From an uncultured Roseovarius sp. (GTDB taxonomy: Bacteria; Pseudomonadota; Alphaproteobacteria; Rhodobacterales; Rhodobacteraceae), in the NCBI RefSeq assembly GCF_913054395.1, contig NZ_CAJXIP010000009.1, positions 1 to 50,448 on the forward strand: a stretch of 50,448 nt of DNA. The letters run 5' to 3'. The position numbers and the translations under genes were made by a program. The notes under the pieces are model-generated. The model was not told the DNA's origin, did no database searches, and saw only the letters and a program-made list of their open reading frames with translations. Shown here one piece after another: positions 8,538-17,980 of this stretch. How positions within the stretch are numbered: position 1 is the first letter of the stretch; every line of letters starts with the position of its first letter.

Positions 8538-8699
8538 AGGTCCATTCCCCATTAGCAAGGCGGTGATGTTTTATCAGATATGCAATCCTGCGCGTCAAAG
8601 GGCAAGGGGCCAACGTGATCTTGCGACAATGCTGCCCATGCACTATGAGGACGCAACGGTACGGGGGACTCGGCCCCTGACCCAACCGGCGGAGTTGGC

Positions 8700-9461
8700 A
8701 TGGCGCGGCGCAAGAAAATCTACGAAGGCAAGGCGAAGACCCTTTATGAAGGGCCTGAACCCGGTACGATCATTCAATATTTCAAGGATGACGCCACGGC
8801 GTTCAACGCCGAGAAAAAGGCCGTCATCGAAGGCAAGGGCGTGCTCAACAACATGCTTTCGGAATATTTCATGACCGGTCTGAACACGATCGGCGTGCCG
8901 ACGCATTTCATCAAACGCATCAATATGCGTGAGCAACTGGTGCGCGCCTGCGAAATCGTCCCGCTTGAAGTGATCGTGCGCAACTATGCCGCAGGCACCA
9001 TGGCCAAGCGGCTTGGCATCGAAGAGGGCACGCAACTGCCGCGCCCGATCGTCGAATATTGCCTCAAGGACGACGCGCTTGGCGATCCGCTGGTGACCGA
9101 AGAACATATCGCGGCCTTTGGCTGGGCCAGCCAGCAGGACATGGACGACATCCTGAGCCTTGCACTTCGGGTCAATGATTTCATGGCCGGCGTGATGTTC
9201 GGTATCGGCATCAAGCTGGTTGATTTCAAGATCGAGATCGGCCGCGTCTATGACGGTGATTTCCAGCGCCTGATCATCGCCGACGAGATCAGCCCCGACA
9301 GCTGTCGCCTGTGGGATATCGAGACCGGTCGCAAGCTTGACAAGGACGTGTTCCGCCGTGATCTCGGCAGCCTAACGGATGCCTATAGCGAAGTGGCAAA
9401 CCGTCTTGGCATCATGCCCAAAGGCGCCACCCCGATGGCACGTCCGACGCTGATCAACTGA
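8700..9461 (+). CDS. purC: Phosphoribosylaminoimidazole-succinocarboxamide synthase
   Basis: PurC joins aspartate to carboxyaminoimidazole ribonucleotide using ATP. The 253-residue product has the family length and shows [12 protein letters not shown] at the N-terminus (ATP site), the SAICAR signature [13 protein letters not shown] (around residues 89-101) and [10 protein letters not shown] followed by [16 protein letters not shown], which carries the metal-binding acidic residues. It is the first gene of the purC-purS-purQ group, with 64 bases to purS. Confidence 0.97.
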   Translation: MARRKKIYEGKAKTLYEGPEPGTIIQYFKDDATAFNAEKKAVIEGKGVLNNMLSEYFMTGLNTIGVPTHFIKRINMREQLVRACEIVPLEVIVRNYAAGTMAKRLGIEEGTQLPRPIVEYCLKDDALGDPLVTEEHIAAFGWASQQDMDDILSLALRVNDFMAGVMFGIGIKLVDFKIEIGRVYDGDFQRLIIADEISPDSCRLWDIETGRKLDKDVFRRDLGSLTDAYSEVANRLGIMPKGATPMARPTLIN

Positions 9462-9525
9462 ATGCGGGCCTGTGCCCGATGACCATCCGGCGCGCCGCGC
9501 CGCCAAAAGACATAGGAAAGACGCC

Positions 9526-9765
9526 ATGAAAGCTCGCGTGCATGTCATGTTGAAAAACGGGGTTCTCGATCCGCAGGGCGAGGCCGTGCGCCACGCGCTC
9601 GGGTCCTTGGGCTTTGACGGGGTGAACGGTGTTCGCCAGGGCAAGGTGATCGAGCTTGACCTGTCCGAGACCGACGCCGCCAAGGCAAAAGAGACAGTGA
9701 CCGCCATGTGCGACAAGCTTCTCGCCAATACCGTGATCGAAAGCTACAGCGTGGAGATCCTCTGA
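9526..9765 (+). CDS. purS: Phosphoribosylformylglycinamidine synthase subunit PurS
   Basis: PurS is the small structural subunit of the three-part FGAM synthase (PurL-PurQ-PurS). The 79-residue product starts [20 protein letters not shown], a conserved PurS N-terminus, and ends SYSVEIL. The ATG at 9526 follows the ribosome binding site AGGAAAG; the frame stays open upstream to 9472, but that part is not family sequence. Its stop overlaps the purQ start by one base (TGATG), indicating translational coupling. Confidence 0.96.
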   Translation: MKARVHVMLKNGVLDPQGEAVRHALGSLGFDGVNGVRQGKVIELDLSETDAAKAKETVTAMCDKLLANTVIESYSVEIL

Positions 9766-10433
9766 TGCATGCCGCCGTCATCGTCTTTCCCGGCTCGAAC
9801 TGTGACCGTGACCTGGCCGTCGCTTTTGAGCGCGCAGGCGCGCGGGTGTCGATGGTCTGGCACAAGGATACGGACCTTCCGCAAGGGGTTGATATCATCG
9901 GCGTTCCGGGCGGGTTCTCGTTTGGCGACTACCTGCGTTGCGGGGCGATTGCGGCCAATTCCCCGATCTGCCGGTCGGTGATCGGACATGCGAAAAAGGG
10001 CGGTTATGTGCTTGGCGTCTGCAACGGTTTTCAGGTGCTGACGGAAACCGGTCTGTTGCCCGGTGTCCTGCTGCGCAACGCGGGGCTGAAATATATCTGC
10101 AAGCCGGTGTCGCTTACCGTGGAAACCGCCGATAGCGCGTTCACCCATGGCTATGCTGCAGGCAGCCATATCACCATTCCGATTGCCCATCACGATGGCA
10201 ATTACTTTGCCGATGCGGACACCCTTGACCGGCTTGAGGGCGACGACCGGGTGGCCTTTACCTATGACGACAATCCTAACGGGTCGGCCCGCGACATCGC
10301 CGGTATCCTGTCGGAGAACCGCCGGGTTCTCGGCATGATGCCGCATCCCGAGCGGATGGCAGAGCCGCTTCAGGGTGGCACCGATGGCGCGCCGATGTTT
10401 GCATCGCTGGTGGACCAGCTTGCTCTCGCCTGA
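9765..10433 (+). CDS. purQ: Phosphoribosylformylglycinamidine synthase, glutamine amidotransferase subunit PurQ
   Basis: PurQ hydrolyses glutamine and feeds ammonia to PurL for the formation of formylglycinamidine ribonucleotide. The 222-residue product is a class I amidotransferase with the nucleophile C86 in GVCNGFQVL and the partners H194 and E196 in MMPHPERM. The start PGSNCDRD (residues 9-16) is diagnostic. The ATG overlaps the last base of the purS stop. purL is not in the window; the next gene downstream is dctB. Confidence 0.97.
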   Translation: MHAAVIVFPGSNCDRDLAVAFERAGARVSMVWHKDTDLPQGVDIIGVPGGFSFGDYLRCGAIAANSPICRSVIGHAKKGGYVLGVCNGFQVLTETGLLPGVLLRNAGLKYICKPVSLTVETADSAFTHGYAAGSHITIPIAHHDGNYFADADTLDRLEGDDRVAFTYDDNPNGSARDIAGILSENRRVLGMMPHPERMAEPLQGGTDGAPMFASLVDQLALA

Positions 10434-10503
10434 GCCTCTGGCGCGCTGCACCCCGTTGCCTGGCACCTTGAGGCGCGCGCGCTTGCGCCCTAGACTTTAG
10501 GCT

Positions 10504-12273
10504 ATGAACACCTCATTGAGCAAACCCCCGCTACCGCGGACGCGCACCATAAGCTGGCGCGCGCGCCTGGTGCTTTTGGTGCTTGTGGTGCTGGCGGTAT
10601 CGGTGGTGGTGATCACCAACCGGCTGTTGACCGACCGCTTTACCGAAAACACCCGCAACCGCGCCGAATTGCGCCTTGTGCTTTATAGCGGCAACCTGCT
10701 GAGCGAGTTGCGCCAGAACGCGATTGTGCCCCAGCTTCTGGCGCGCGACCCGGCACTTATCCGTGCGCTGAGTACCTCTGATTATGCTCAGTCCACGCAG
10801 CGGCTCATTTCCTTTCTCAGCGAGATCGGCGCCGCCTCGTTGACATTGCTCGACAAGGACGGGCGTACCGTCGCCGCGACAGAGCGAAGTTCGCTTGGCA
10901 AGTCTTTGAAACAAGAGCCGTATTTTGTAGATGCGCTGCGATCCAGGGATACCGTTTTCAAGGTGTTGCGCCAGGAATCCGGGCAATACAACTTTTACTA
11001 TTCGCGCCGGATCGACACCCAGAACGAGGTGCTTGGCGTGATCCTTGTCGAGGTCGACCTGCGCAAATACGAGCGGGCCTGGGCGGGGATTTCGGATGCG
11101 GTGATGGTCACCGACAGCGAGGGCCAGATCATCCTTGCGACCGAGCCCCGCTGGCGCGGTGTGACCGAGGCCGACGCCCTGCGCCGCGAGCCCGCCAACA
11201 GTGCGATCCAACGCGCCATTCAGGCCACCGCCGACTGGACCGCGCTTCCGCCCGATGCCTATGTGCGTGGCGAGGCGGTGATGCGGGTCGAGGGACGGGT
11301 GGCGTTTCGTGGCTGGCGGATCGCGAGTTTCACCACCTATGCCGCGGTTCGCGACAAGGTAAACGGTTATCTTGCGCTTGAAATCATGGGTTTTGCGATT
11401 CTCCTGGCGCTTGCGTTTTACTTTCTGAACCGGCGCACGGTCCTGCGGATGACGCTGTTTCAGCGGGAATCGGCAGAGCTTCGCGCATTGAACGCCCGCC
11501 TCCAGCGGGAAATCGCCGAGCGTCAGAGGGTGCAGGAGAACCTTGCCGTGGCCGAACAGACGCTTCAGCAAAGCTCGAAACTGGCGGTGCTGGGCGAGAT
11601 GTCGGCGGCTGTCAGCCACGAGTTGAACCAGCCTCTGGCGGCGATGAAAACCTACCTTGCCGGCGCCCGGCTTTTGCTGACCCGCAACCGCCCGGACGAG
11701 GCGCTGTCGTCGTTCCAGCGGATCGACGACCTGATCGAGCGGATGGGCGTGATCACCAAACAGCTCAAGTCCTATGCGCGCCAGAGCGGCGACACGTTCG
11801 AGCCTGTAAACATGGGCGATGCGCTTGCCTCGGCGCTTGCGATGATGGAACCGCAACTGCGTCTGCGCAAGGTCAGGATCGACCGCACCCTGCCCAGTGA
11901 ACCGGTGATGATCATGGGCGATCGGGTACGGGTGGAACAGGTGATGATCAACCTGTTGCGCAACGCCATGGATGCCACCGAAAACGTCGAGGATGCGACC
12001 ATCGACATCCTCCTCGCCGCAGGCGAAACCGCGATCCTGACAGTGCGCGACAATGGCACCGGAATTGTCAACTTCGAGAACCTCTTCGAGCCGTTTTACA
12101 CCACCAAGCTTCCCGGTGACGGGGTTGGGTTGGGGCTTGCCATTTCATCGGGTATCGTGAACGACCTTGGGGGCCGCCTGACGGCGCGCAATGCGACCGG
12201 TGGGGGGGCTGTATTTGAGATGCAACTTCCTATCTTACAGGAAGACCCCGAAGAGACCCGTGCAGCGGAGTGA
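10504..12273 (+). CDS. dctB: Sensor histidine kinase, DctB type (C4-dicarboxylate sensing)
   Basis: The 589-residue product is a membrane sensor kinase. A first membrane segment (about residues 19-39) is followed by a periplasmic tandem-PAS-like sensing region (about 45-290) with the DctB-type stretch SGQYNFYYSRRID, a second membrane segment (about 294-310), a coiled coil (about 325-360), the phosphoacceptor H372 in VSHELNQPLAAMK, and a HATPase domain with N-box LLRNAMDAT and G-boxes DNGTGI and GVGLGLAIS. In rhizobia DctB senses C4-dicarboxylates such as succinate and controls the DctA or DctPQM transporters; no transporter gene is adjacent here. The partner dctD starts 7 bases after its stop. 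Confidence 0.9.
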   Translation: MNTSLSKPPLPRTRTISWRARLVLLVLVVLAVSVVVITNRLLTDRFTENTRNRAELRLVLYSGNLLSELRQNAIVPQLLARDPALIRALSTSDYAQSTQRLISFLSEIGAASLTLLDKDGRTVAATERSSLGKSLKQEPYFVDALRSRDTVFKVLRQESGQYNFYYSRRIDTQNEVLGVILVEVDLRKYERAWAGISDAVMVTDSEGQIILATEPRWRGVTEADALRREPANSAIQRAIQATADWTALPPDAYVRGEAVMRVEGRVAFRGWRIASFTTYAAVRDKVNGYLALEIMGFAILLALAFYFLNRRTVLRMTLFQRESAELRALNARLQREIAERQRVQENLAVAEQTLQQSSKLAVLGEMSAAVSHELNQPLAAMKTYLAGARLLLTRNRPDEALSSFQRIDDLIERMGVITKQLKSYARQSGDTFEPVNMGDALASALAMMEPQLRLRKVRIDRTLPSEPVMIMGDRVRVEQVMINLLRNAMDATENVEDATIDILLAAGETAILTVRDNGTGIVNFENLFEPFYTTKLPGDGVGLGLAISSGIVNDLGGRLTARNATGGGAVFEMQLPILQEDPEETRAAE

Positions 12274-12279
12274 AGCAAA

Positions 12280-13614
12280 ATGCCAAGTGCGATGAAAATT
12301 GCGATTGTTGACGATGAAAAAGACATGCGTCAGTCGATCAGCCAGTGGCTGGCCCTGTCGGGCTATGACACCGAGGCCTTTCCAAGTGCCGAAGAAGCGC
12401 TGAAATCGCTTGGGGCGGATTATCCCGGTATCGTCGTCACCGACATCAGGATGCCCGGCATGGACGGCATGCAGTTCCTCAAAAAGCTGATGGGCGCGGA
12501 TTCAAGCCTGCCGGTGATTATGATCACCGGACATGGCGATGTGCCGATGGCGGTCGAGGCGATGCGGATCGGCGCGTTCGATTTTCTGGAAAAGCCGTTC
12601 AACCCCGACCGCATGACCGAACTGGCCAAGAAGGCCACCAATGCACGCCGCATGACCCTTGATAGCCGCGCCCTGCGCAAAGAGCTGTCGGATGGCGGCC
12701 AGCTCATGAAAAAACTGATTGGCACAAGCCAGGCGATGGAGCGGCTGAAAGAGGACATCCTTGATCTGGGGCAGGCCGATGGCCACGTCCTGATTGAGGG
12801 CGAGACCGGCACCGGCAAGACGCTCGTGGCGCATGCCCTTCATGCGGTCGGTGCACGTGCCGGCAAGAAATTCGTCTCCGTGTCCTGCGCCGCCTTCGAG
12901 GAAGACGCGCTGATCAAGCGACTGTTTGGCCCGATGCAGCCCGACGACAACCAATTGCCCGCCGTTGAAGAGGCGCGCGGTGGCACGCTTGTGCTTGAGG
13001 ATATTGAATCCCTGTCCGAGGCCGCGCAGGCCCGACTTCTGACCCATATCAACCAGGACGGCACCCCGCCCGAAACCCGGATTGTCGCCATTTCCAACAT
13101 GCAGGACGAGGGCCGCACCTGTGAAGACGCGTTGCGCCCGGATCTGTTTTACCGGCTGGCCTCGCTGCGTATCACCCTGCCGCCGCTGCGCCAGCGGGGC
13201 GAGGATATCCTGACGCTGTTCACCCGGTTCAGCGACCAGTTTGCCGATGATTACGGCTGTGATGCGCCACAGGTTTCGGCACAGGAGGCGACCCAGCTTT
13301 TGCAGTCTCTATTGCCCGACAATGTGCGCCAGTTGTTCAACGTGGCCGAGCGCGCGGTGTTGCAATCGCGCCGTGGCAGCGGCACCATCGCCTCGCTTCT
13401 GATCTCGGATCATCAGGACATGCAGCCGGTGATGACCACCGAGGGCAAGCCGCTCAAGGAATATGTCGAGGCCTTCGAGAGGATGCTGATCGACAACACG
13501 ATGCGCCGCCACAAGGGATCAATCGCGGCGGTGATGGATGAATTGTGCCTGCCGCGCCGCACGCTGAATGAAAAAATGGCGAAATACGGTTTGCAGCGCT
13601 CCGACTATCTCTGA
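12280..13614 (+). CDS. dctD: DctD-like response regulator lacking the GAFTGA motif
   Basis: The 444-residue product has the NtrC/DctD layout: receiver domain with acceptor D55 in VVTDIRMPG (residues 52-60) and the Thr and Lys of ITGHG and LEKPF, an AAA+ domain with Walker A GETGTGKT (174-181), and a Fis-type helix-turn-helix at the C-terminus (RRHKGSIAAVMDELCLPRRT). The GAFTGA loop that contacts sigma-54 should lie near residues 217-226, but the sequence there reads FGPMQPDDNQLP. The Walker B region reads GGTLVLEDI instead of the usual GGTLFLDEI. By analogy with Rhodobacter capsulatus NtrC, which works with the housekeeping sigma factor, this regulator probably does not use sigma-54. It is coupled to dctB. 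Confidence 0.88.
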   Translation: MPSAMKIAIVDDEKDMRQSISQWLALSGYDTEAFPSAEEALKSLGADYPGIVVTDIRMPGMDGMQFLKKLMGADSSLPVIMITGHGDVPMAVEAMRIGAFDFLEKPFNPDRMTELAKKATNARRMTLDSRALRKELSDGGQLMKKLIGTSQAMERLKEDILDLGQADGHVLIEGETGTGKTLVAHALHAVGARAGKKFVSVSCAAFEEDALIKRLFGPMQPDDNQLPAVEEARGGTLVLEDIESLSEAAQARLLTHINQDGTPPETRIVAISNMQDEGRTCEDALRPDLFYRLASLRITLPPLRQRGEDILTLFTRFSDQFADDYGCDAPQVSAQEATQLLQSLLPDNVRQLFNVAERAVLQSRRGSGTIASLLISDHQDMQPVMTTEGKPLKEYVEAFERMLIDNTMRRHKGSIAAVMDELCLPRRTLNEKMAKYGLQRSDYL

Positions 13615-14021
13615 GCGTGCAATCGGTCTGTTTGGCATTTTGGCCATTGTAATTACTCTATATGACGCTTTAGTGTAAAAGCATCGAGAGGTGTGCATTG
13701 ACGCACCTCTCGCGAGAGTTTCGCTGTTGGATGCGCGTCAAGGGTGATTGCCCACCGTTCCCAACAGACCGATTGGGCCCTTTAGAACGGGCCAAATACA
13801 CGCCTGACCCCTGAAATTCGGGGTGGTCAGGCCCTGAATTGGCGCCCTTACGGGTGCCGGAGTAGAAGAACCGCGATGAAGCGCGCGACACATCAAATCG
13901 TCATGGCCGGGGCCGGTATCGGCACCCTTGGCTGCGCGCACGCTATCGCCCTTATCAGACATCTCCCGCAACACGCCGCTCCTCCGGGGCAGGTGCCTGC
14001 GCCGCGATGCAAACGGAAAAC
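13615..14021 (+). promoter_or_regulatory. Structured 0.4 kb leader/intergenic region before rne
   Basis: No convincing gene is present. Three inverted repeats occur in a row: CGAGAGGTG/CACCTCTCG (13684-13711), TTGGGCCC/CGGGCCAA (about 13772-13795, one mismatch) and CCTGACC/GGTCAGG (13803-13831). A further GC-rich stretch leads to the rne start. The first hairpin may end the dctBD transcript. RNase E genes in other bacteria have long 5' leaders through which the enzyme controls its own mRNA, and this arrangement would fit such a leader. A small open frame at 13876-14154 overlaps rne and is not credible. Confidence 0.5.
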
Positions 14022-16712
14022 ATGGCTAAGAAAATGCTCATTGATGCCACCCACGCGGAAGAAACCCGCGTTGTGGTGGTCGACGGAAACAAGGTCGAGG
14101 AATTTGATTTTGAATCCGAAAACAAACGCCAACTTGCAGGCAATATCTATCTAGCAAAGGTTACACGGGTCGAACCGTCGCTTCAGGCGGCGTTCATCGA
14201 CTATGGCGGCAATCGCCACGGGTTCCTTGCCTTTTCGGAAATCCACCCCGATTACTATCAGATTCCGGTCGCCGATCGCGAAGCTCTGATGGAAGAAGAG
14301 CGCGCCTATGCCGAGGCGCAATCCGAGGAAGAGGAAAAGCCCAAGCGGCGCACCCGCTCACGGTCCCGCACCAAAGCCAAGGCGGAAACCACCAAGTCCG
14401 ATGACGCGGTGGTGAATGCCGAGATTTCCGGCATGGAAACCATCGATCTCGAGGACGAGAGCGAAGAAGGCTCGTCGCCGATGGAGCGTGTCGCCGAAAC
14501 CCCCGTGGAAGAGCCCGAAAGCGAATCCGCAGAGGCGCAAACCGCAGAGGCCGATGCCACCGACACCGGTGAAGATGGCCAGGACGACGACAGCGATAGC
14601 GATGGTGACGATACCACCAACACACGTGACCATGCGTCGCGCGATGACGACATCGAATCCGTTGCCGATGAAGACGACAGCGAAGACATCCGCCCGGTGC
14701 GCAAACCGCGTCCGCGTCGCTACAAGATTCAGGAAGTGATCAAGGTCCGCCAGATTCTTCTGGTGCAGGTCGTCAAGGAAGAACGCGGCAACAAAGGCGC
14801 GGCACTGACCACATATCTTAGCCTCGCAGGCCGCTATTGCGTGCTTATGCCCAATACCGCGCGCGGTGGCGGCATCAGCCGGAAGATCACCAATGCCGTT
14901 GATCGCAAGAAGCTCAAGGAGATCGCCAACGAGATCGACGTGCCAAGTGGTGCCGGTCTTATCGTGCGCACCGCCGGGGCCAAACGCACCAAGGCCGAGA
15001 TCAAGCGCGATTACGAATATCTTCAACGCCTCTGGGAACAGATCCGCGAGCTGACGCTGAAATCCATCGCGCCGGCCAAGATCTACGAGGAAGGCGACCT
15101 GATCAAACGTTCGATCCGCGACCTTTACAACCGCGACATCGACGAGGTTCTGGTCGAGGGCGAACGCGGATATCGCATCGCCAAGGACTTCATGAAGATG
15201 ATCATGCCGTCCCATGCCAAGAACGTGAAACATTACGTCGATCAACAGCCGCTCTTCGCGCGCTATCAGGTCGAATCCTACCTGTCGGGCATGTTCAATC
15301 CCACGGTTCAGCTCAAGTCCGGCGGCTATATCGTCATCGGCGTGACCGAGGCGCTTGTCGCCATCGACGTCAACTCTGGCCGGGCCACCAAGGAAGGTTC
15401 GATCGAGGAAACCGCGACCAAGACCAACCTTGAGGCCGCTGATGAGGTCGCCCGCCAATTGCGCCTGCGCGATCTGGCCGGCCTGATCGTCATCGACTTT
15501 ATCGACATGGACGAGCGCCGCAACAACTCGGCCGTCGAAAAGCGCATGAAGGACAAGCTCAAGACCGACCGCGCGCGCATTCAGGTCGGGCGGATTTCCG
15601 GCTTTGGCCTGATGGAAATGTCGCGTCAGCGCCTGCGCCCCGGCATGATCGAGGCGACGACCCAGCCCTGTCCGGCCTGTCACGGCACTGGTCTGATCCG
15701 TTCGGATGACAGTCTTGCGCTGTCGATTCTGCGCCAGATCGAGGAAGAGGGCGTGCGCCGCCGCTCGCGCGAGGTTCTGGTTAAATGCCCGGTGGGCATC
15801 GCCAACTATCTTATGAACCAGAAGCGCGAACATGTGGCCGGGATCGAAACCCGCTATGGGCTGTCGGTGCGTATCGAGGGTGACCCCACCCTTGTCAGCC
15901 CCGATTTCACGCTTGAAAAGTTCAAGACAGCGACCCGTGCCGTGCCTGAAATGGTCGTGCCGCAATTCGTTTCGGCCAACAGCTCTTTGATGGAAGACCT
16001 TGAAGAAGAGGTCGAAGAGGATGTGACCACGGACGAGGGCGAGGCTGACGCCGAGGCCCCCAAGGGCAATGGGGATACGGGCGGTGAAGACGGTGAAAAG
16101 CCGAAAAAACGGCGTCGTCGGCGTCGTCGTCGCTCCAAGTCGGGTGGCAATGGTCAGGACGACAACGGCGAGAATGCTGATAACGGTCAGGCCGAAGAGA
16201 CAAGCGAAGAACCCGCGCCCGAGGCTGATGCCACGCCCGTAGAACCGGCCGCAGAGACCGCAGCCGAGCCCGAGGCCGAGGAAAAGCCCAAGCCCAAGCG
16301 CACGCGCAAACCTCGCAAAAAGCCCGAACCGAAGGTGGCCGAAACCACAGAGGCCACAGAGGCCGAGGCGGCAGAGACCAGTGCCGAGGCAGAGGCGCCC
16401 GCCGCCGAGGCAGAGCCCAAGCCGAAACCCAAGCGCACCCGTGCGCCGCGCAAGAAGAAAGAGCCCGAAGTGACGGCCGCGCCTGCCGCCGAGGCCCCGA
16501 TCGAAGCGCCGGTCGAGCCCGCGCCCGAGGTGACCCCCGAAGTAACCCCGGAGGCAGCACCAGAGCCCACTCCGGAACCGGTTGCAGCGGTGGTAGAGCC
16601 CGAGCCGGAACCCGCACCCGTTGCCGCCGCAGAGCCTGCGCCGGTGGTCGAAGAGACCGCAGAGCAGGAGGCCAAGCCGAAACGGCGCGGCTGGTGGTCA
16701 CTTGGCAGCTAA
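14022..16712 (+). CDS. rne: Ribonuclease E
   Basis: RNase E is the main endoribonuclease for mRNA turnover and rRNA/tRNA processing and the scaffold of the degradosome. The 896-residue product starts MAKKMLIDATHAEETRVVVV. Its S1 domain (about residues 36-270) is split by a roughly 140-residue acidic, low-complexity insertion (about 90-230, rich in Glu, Asp and Ser), as in other alphaproteobacterial RNase E proteins. The catalytic DNase I-like part contains LVAIDVNSGRATK and VIDFIDMDERRNN, the acidic metal-binding motifs. The Zn-link is CPACHGTG near residue 550. The C-terminal third (about 650-896) is disordered, alternating Ala/Pro/Glu-rich stretches with basic patches such as KKRRRRRRRRSKS, and ends in RRGWWSLGS. 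The ATG at 14022 fits better than one five codons upstream. Confidence 0.95.
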   Translation: MAKKMLIDATHAEETRVVVVDGNKVEEFDFESENKRQLAGNIYLAKVTRVEPSLQAAFIDYGGNRHGFLAFSEIHPDYYQIPVADREALMEEERAYAEAQSEEEEKPKRRTRSRSRTKAKAETTKSDDAVVNAEISGMETIDLEDESEEGSSPMERVAETPVEEPESESAEAQTAEADATDTGEDGQDDDSDSDGDDTTNTRDHASRDDDIESVADEDDSEDIRPVRKPRPRRYKIQEVIKVRQILLVQVVKEERGNKGAALTTYLSLAGRYCVLMPNTARGGGISRKITNAVDRKKLKEIANEIDVPSGAGLIVRTAGAKRTKAEIKRDYEYLQRLWEQIRELTLKSIAPAKIYEEGDLIKRSIRDLYNRDIDEVLVEGERGYRIAKDFMKMIMPSHAKNVKHYVDQQPLFARYQVESYLSGMFNPTVQLKSGGYIVIGVTEALVAIDVNSGRATKEGSIEETATKTNLEAADEVARQLRLRDLAGLIVIDFIDMDERRNNSAVEKRMKDKLKTDRARIQVGRISGFGLMEMSRQRLRPGMIEATTQPCPACHGTGLIRSDDSLALSILRQIEEEGVRRRSREVLVKCPVGIANYLMNQKREHVAGIETRYGLSVRIEGDPTLVSPDFTLEKFKTATRAVPEMVVPQFVSANSSLMEDLEEEVEEDVTTDEGEADAEAPKGNGDTGGEDGEKPKKRRRRRRRRSKSGGNGQDDNGENADNGQAEETSEEPAPEADATPVEPAAETAAEPEAEEKPKPKRTRKPRKKPEPKVAETTEATEAEAAETSAEAEAPAAEAEPKPKPKRTRAPRKKKEPEVTAAPAAEAPIEAPVEPAPEVTPEVTPEAAPEPTPEPVAAVVEPEPEPAPVAAAEPAPVVEETAEQEAKPKRRGWWSLGS

Positions 16713-16737
16713 GCCAGGGCCCTGACAGGAAAACAAC

Positions 16738-16768
16738 AAACGCCGCGCCCTGAAAAGCGCGGCGTTTT
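16738..16768 (+). terminator. Rho-independent terminator after rne
   Basis: The sequence AAACGCCGCGC, an 8-base loop, then GCGCGGCGTTTT forms a perfect GC-rich stem ending in T. It begins 26 bases after the rne stop. Confidence 0.9.
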
Positions 16769-16853
16769 GGCTTTGCGCGCCCCAGAGAGTCCCCAACATG
16801 CGCATTCAACACGCCAAAGCGGATCGCATGACGTCGAATGAAGGCGCCACGCG

Positions 16854-17081
16854 CTAGGATTTGCGGATGATATAGGTCTGAACGCCGTCCGCCTCTTTGG
16901 CCTCGACAAGGTCATGCCCGGCCTCGGCGCAGAAATGCGGCACGTCGATCACCGCCGCCGGATCATCGGCCTGCATCGCGATCAGATCGCCAACTTCAAG
17001 CGATTTCAACCGCTTGCGCAGTTTCAGAACGGGCAGGGGGCATAAAAGCCCGGTGGCATCCAGCGTGTCTTTCGGTGTCAT
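16854..17081 (-). CDS. TusA family sulfurtransferase
   Basis: The 75-residue product is a TusA/SirA-like protein that carries sulfur as a persulfide on a single cysteine. The conserved CPxP motif is C14-P15-L16-P17 in LDATGLLCPLPVLKLRK, near the N-terminus as expected, and the full length equals that of the family. TusA relays sulfur to tRNA thiolation, molybdenum cofactor synthesis or sulfur oxidation; which applies here cannot be told from the context. It is divergent from the ccdA-like gene, with about 90 bases between, and follows the rne terminator on the opposite strand. Confidence 0.9.
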   Translation of the reverse strand: MTPKDTLDATGLLCPLPVLKLRKRLKSLEVGDLIAMQADDPAAVIDVPHFCAEAGHDLVEAKEADGVQTYIIRKS

Positions 17082-17174
17082 ACCCGCCAGATAGCGGCCT
17101 TGTTACAGCCTGTCCACAAGGATGTGACGCAATGCCGGGTGACGCGCGGCTTTGAACGGGCTATGTCACGAGGC

Positions 17175-17927
17175 ATGTTTGGAATCGAAATCATAGACGC
17201 CGGTCTTTTGCCCGCGATGATCGTGGCCCTGATGGCCGGGATCATCTCATTCCTGAGCCCCTGCGTGCTGCCGATCGTGCCACCTTATCTTGCCTATATG
17301 AGCGGGGTCAGCCTGAGCGAGCTGTCCGACGGCTCGGGCAAGCGCGCCCGCGCGGTTGTGCCGGCCCTGTTCTTTGTCCTGGGCCTTTCGACAGTGTTCC
17401 TGTTCCTGGGATTTACGGCCTCGGCCATCGGCACGGTGTTCTTGCAATACCAGAGCTATTTCAACACGGTAGCGGGCGTTCTTGTGATGGCGTTCGGGGC
17501 GCATTTCATCGGCATCTACCGGATTTCCTTTCTTGATCGCGAAGCCCGGATTGATGCCGGGGATCAGGGCGGATCGTCCTTTGGCGCCTATATCCTGGGG
17601 CTGGCCTTTGCCTTTGGCTGGACACCCTGCATCGGCCCGCAGCTTGGCGCGATCCTGTCGCTTGCGGCCTCTGAGGCCAATGTGGCGCGCGGCACAACCC
17701 TTTTGGCGGTCTATGCCATCGGACTTGGCGTGCCGTTCCTTCTGGTGGCGGCCTTCCTGCCGCGTCTGACCGGGCTCATGGGGTGGATGAAACGCCACAT
17801 GGAACAGATCGAGCGGGTCATGGGCCTGTTGCTCTGGACGATCGGCCTTCTGATGCTGACCGGCGGCTTTTCGGCATTTTCCTTCTGGCTGCTTGAAACC
17901 TTTCCGGCGCTTGCGGTGCTCGGTTAA
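17175..17927 (+). CDS. ccdA: Cytochrome c biogenesis protein CcdA family (thiol-disulfide transporter)
   Basis: The 250-residue product is a six-helix membrane protein that moves reducing equivalents across the inner membrane to periplasmic thiol proteins used in cytochrome c maturation. The two redox cysteines lie in the paired motifs FLSPCVLPIVPPYLAY (first helix) and GWTPCIGPQLGA (fourth helix), as in CcdA. The start at 17175 (MFGIEIIDAGLLPA) gives the usual length. An in-frame ATG four codons upstream is also possible, and the frame stays open to 17100. The TusA-like gene next to it, divergently arranged, suggests a loose link through sulfur and thiol chemistry, but nothing firmer. Confidence 0.88.
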   Translation: MFGIEIIDAGLLPAMIVALMAGIISFLSPCVLPIVPPYLAYMSGVSLSELSDGSGKRARAVVPALFFVLGLSTVFLFLGFTASAIGTVFLQYQSYFNTVAGVLVMAFGAHFIGIYRISFLDREARIDAGDQGGSSFGAYILGLAFAFGWTPCIGPQLGAILSLAASEANVARGTTLLAVYAIGLGVPFLLVAAFLPRLTGLMGWMKRHMEQIERVMGLLLWTIGLLMLTGGFSAFSFWLLETFPALAVLG

Positions 17928-17980
17928 GTCTTACTCTTGCCAAGGTCCTGCGCTAGGCTTGCCCGCGCAAGAGGTAAGGT

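Noticed and set aside
14358-15965. Long minus-strand open frame (535 codons) opposite rne
   Set aside because: It is antisense to the conserved catalytic part of RNase E; high GC and the codon pattern of rne keep this strand open. Its translation is His/Gly/Ala-rich without motifs.
16187-16675. Minus-strand Ala/Ser/Gly-rich frame opposite the RNase E tail
   Set aside because: It mirrors the repetitive Glu/Pro/Ala codons of the rne C-terminus and is not a gene.
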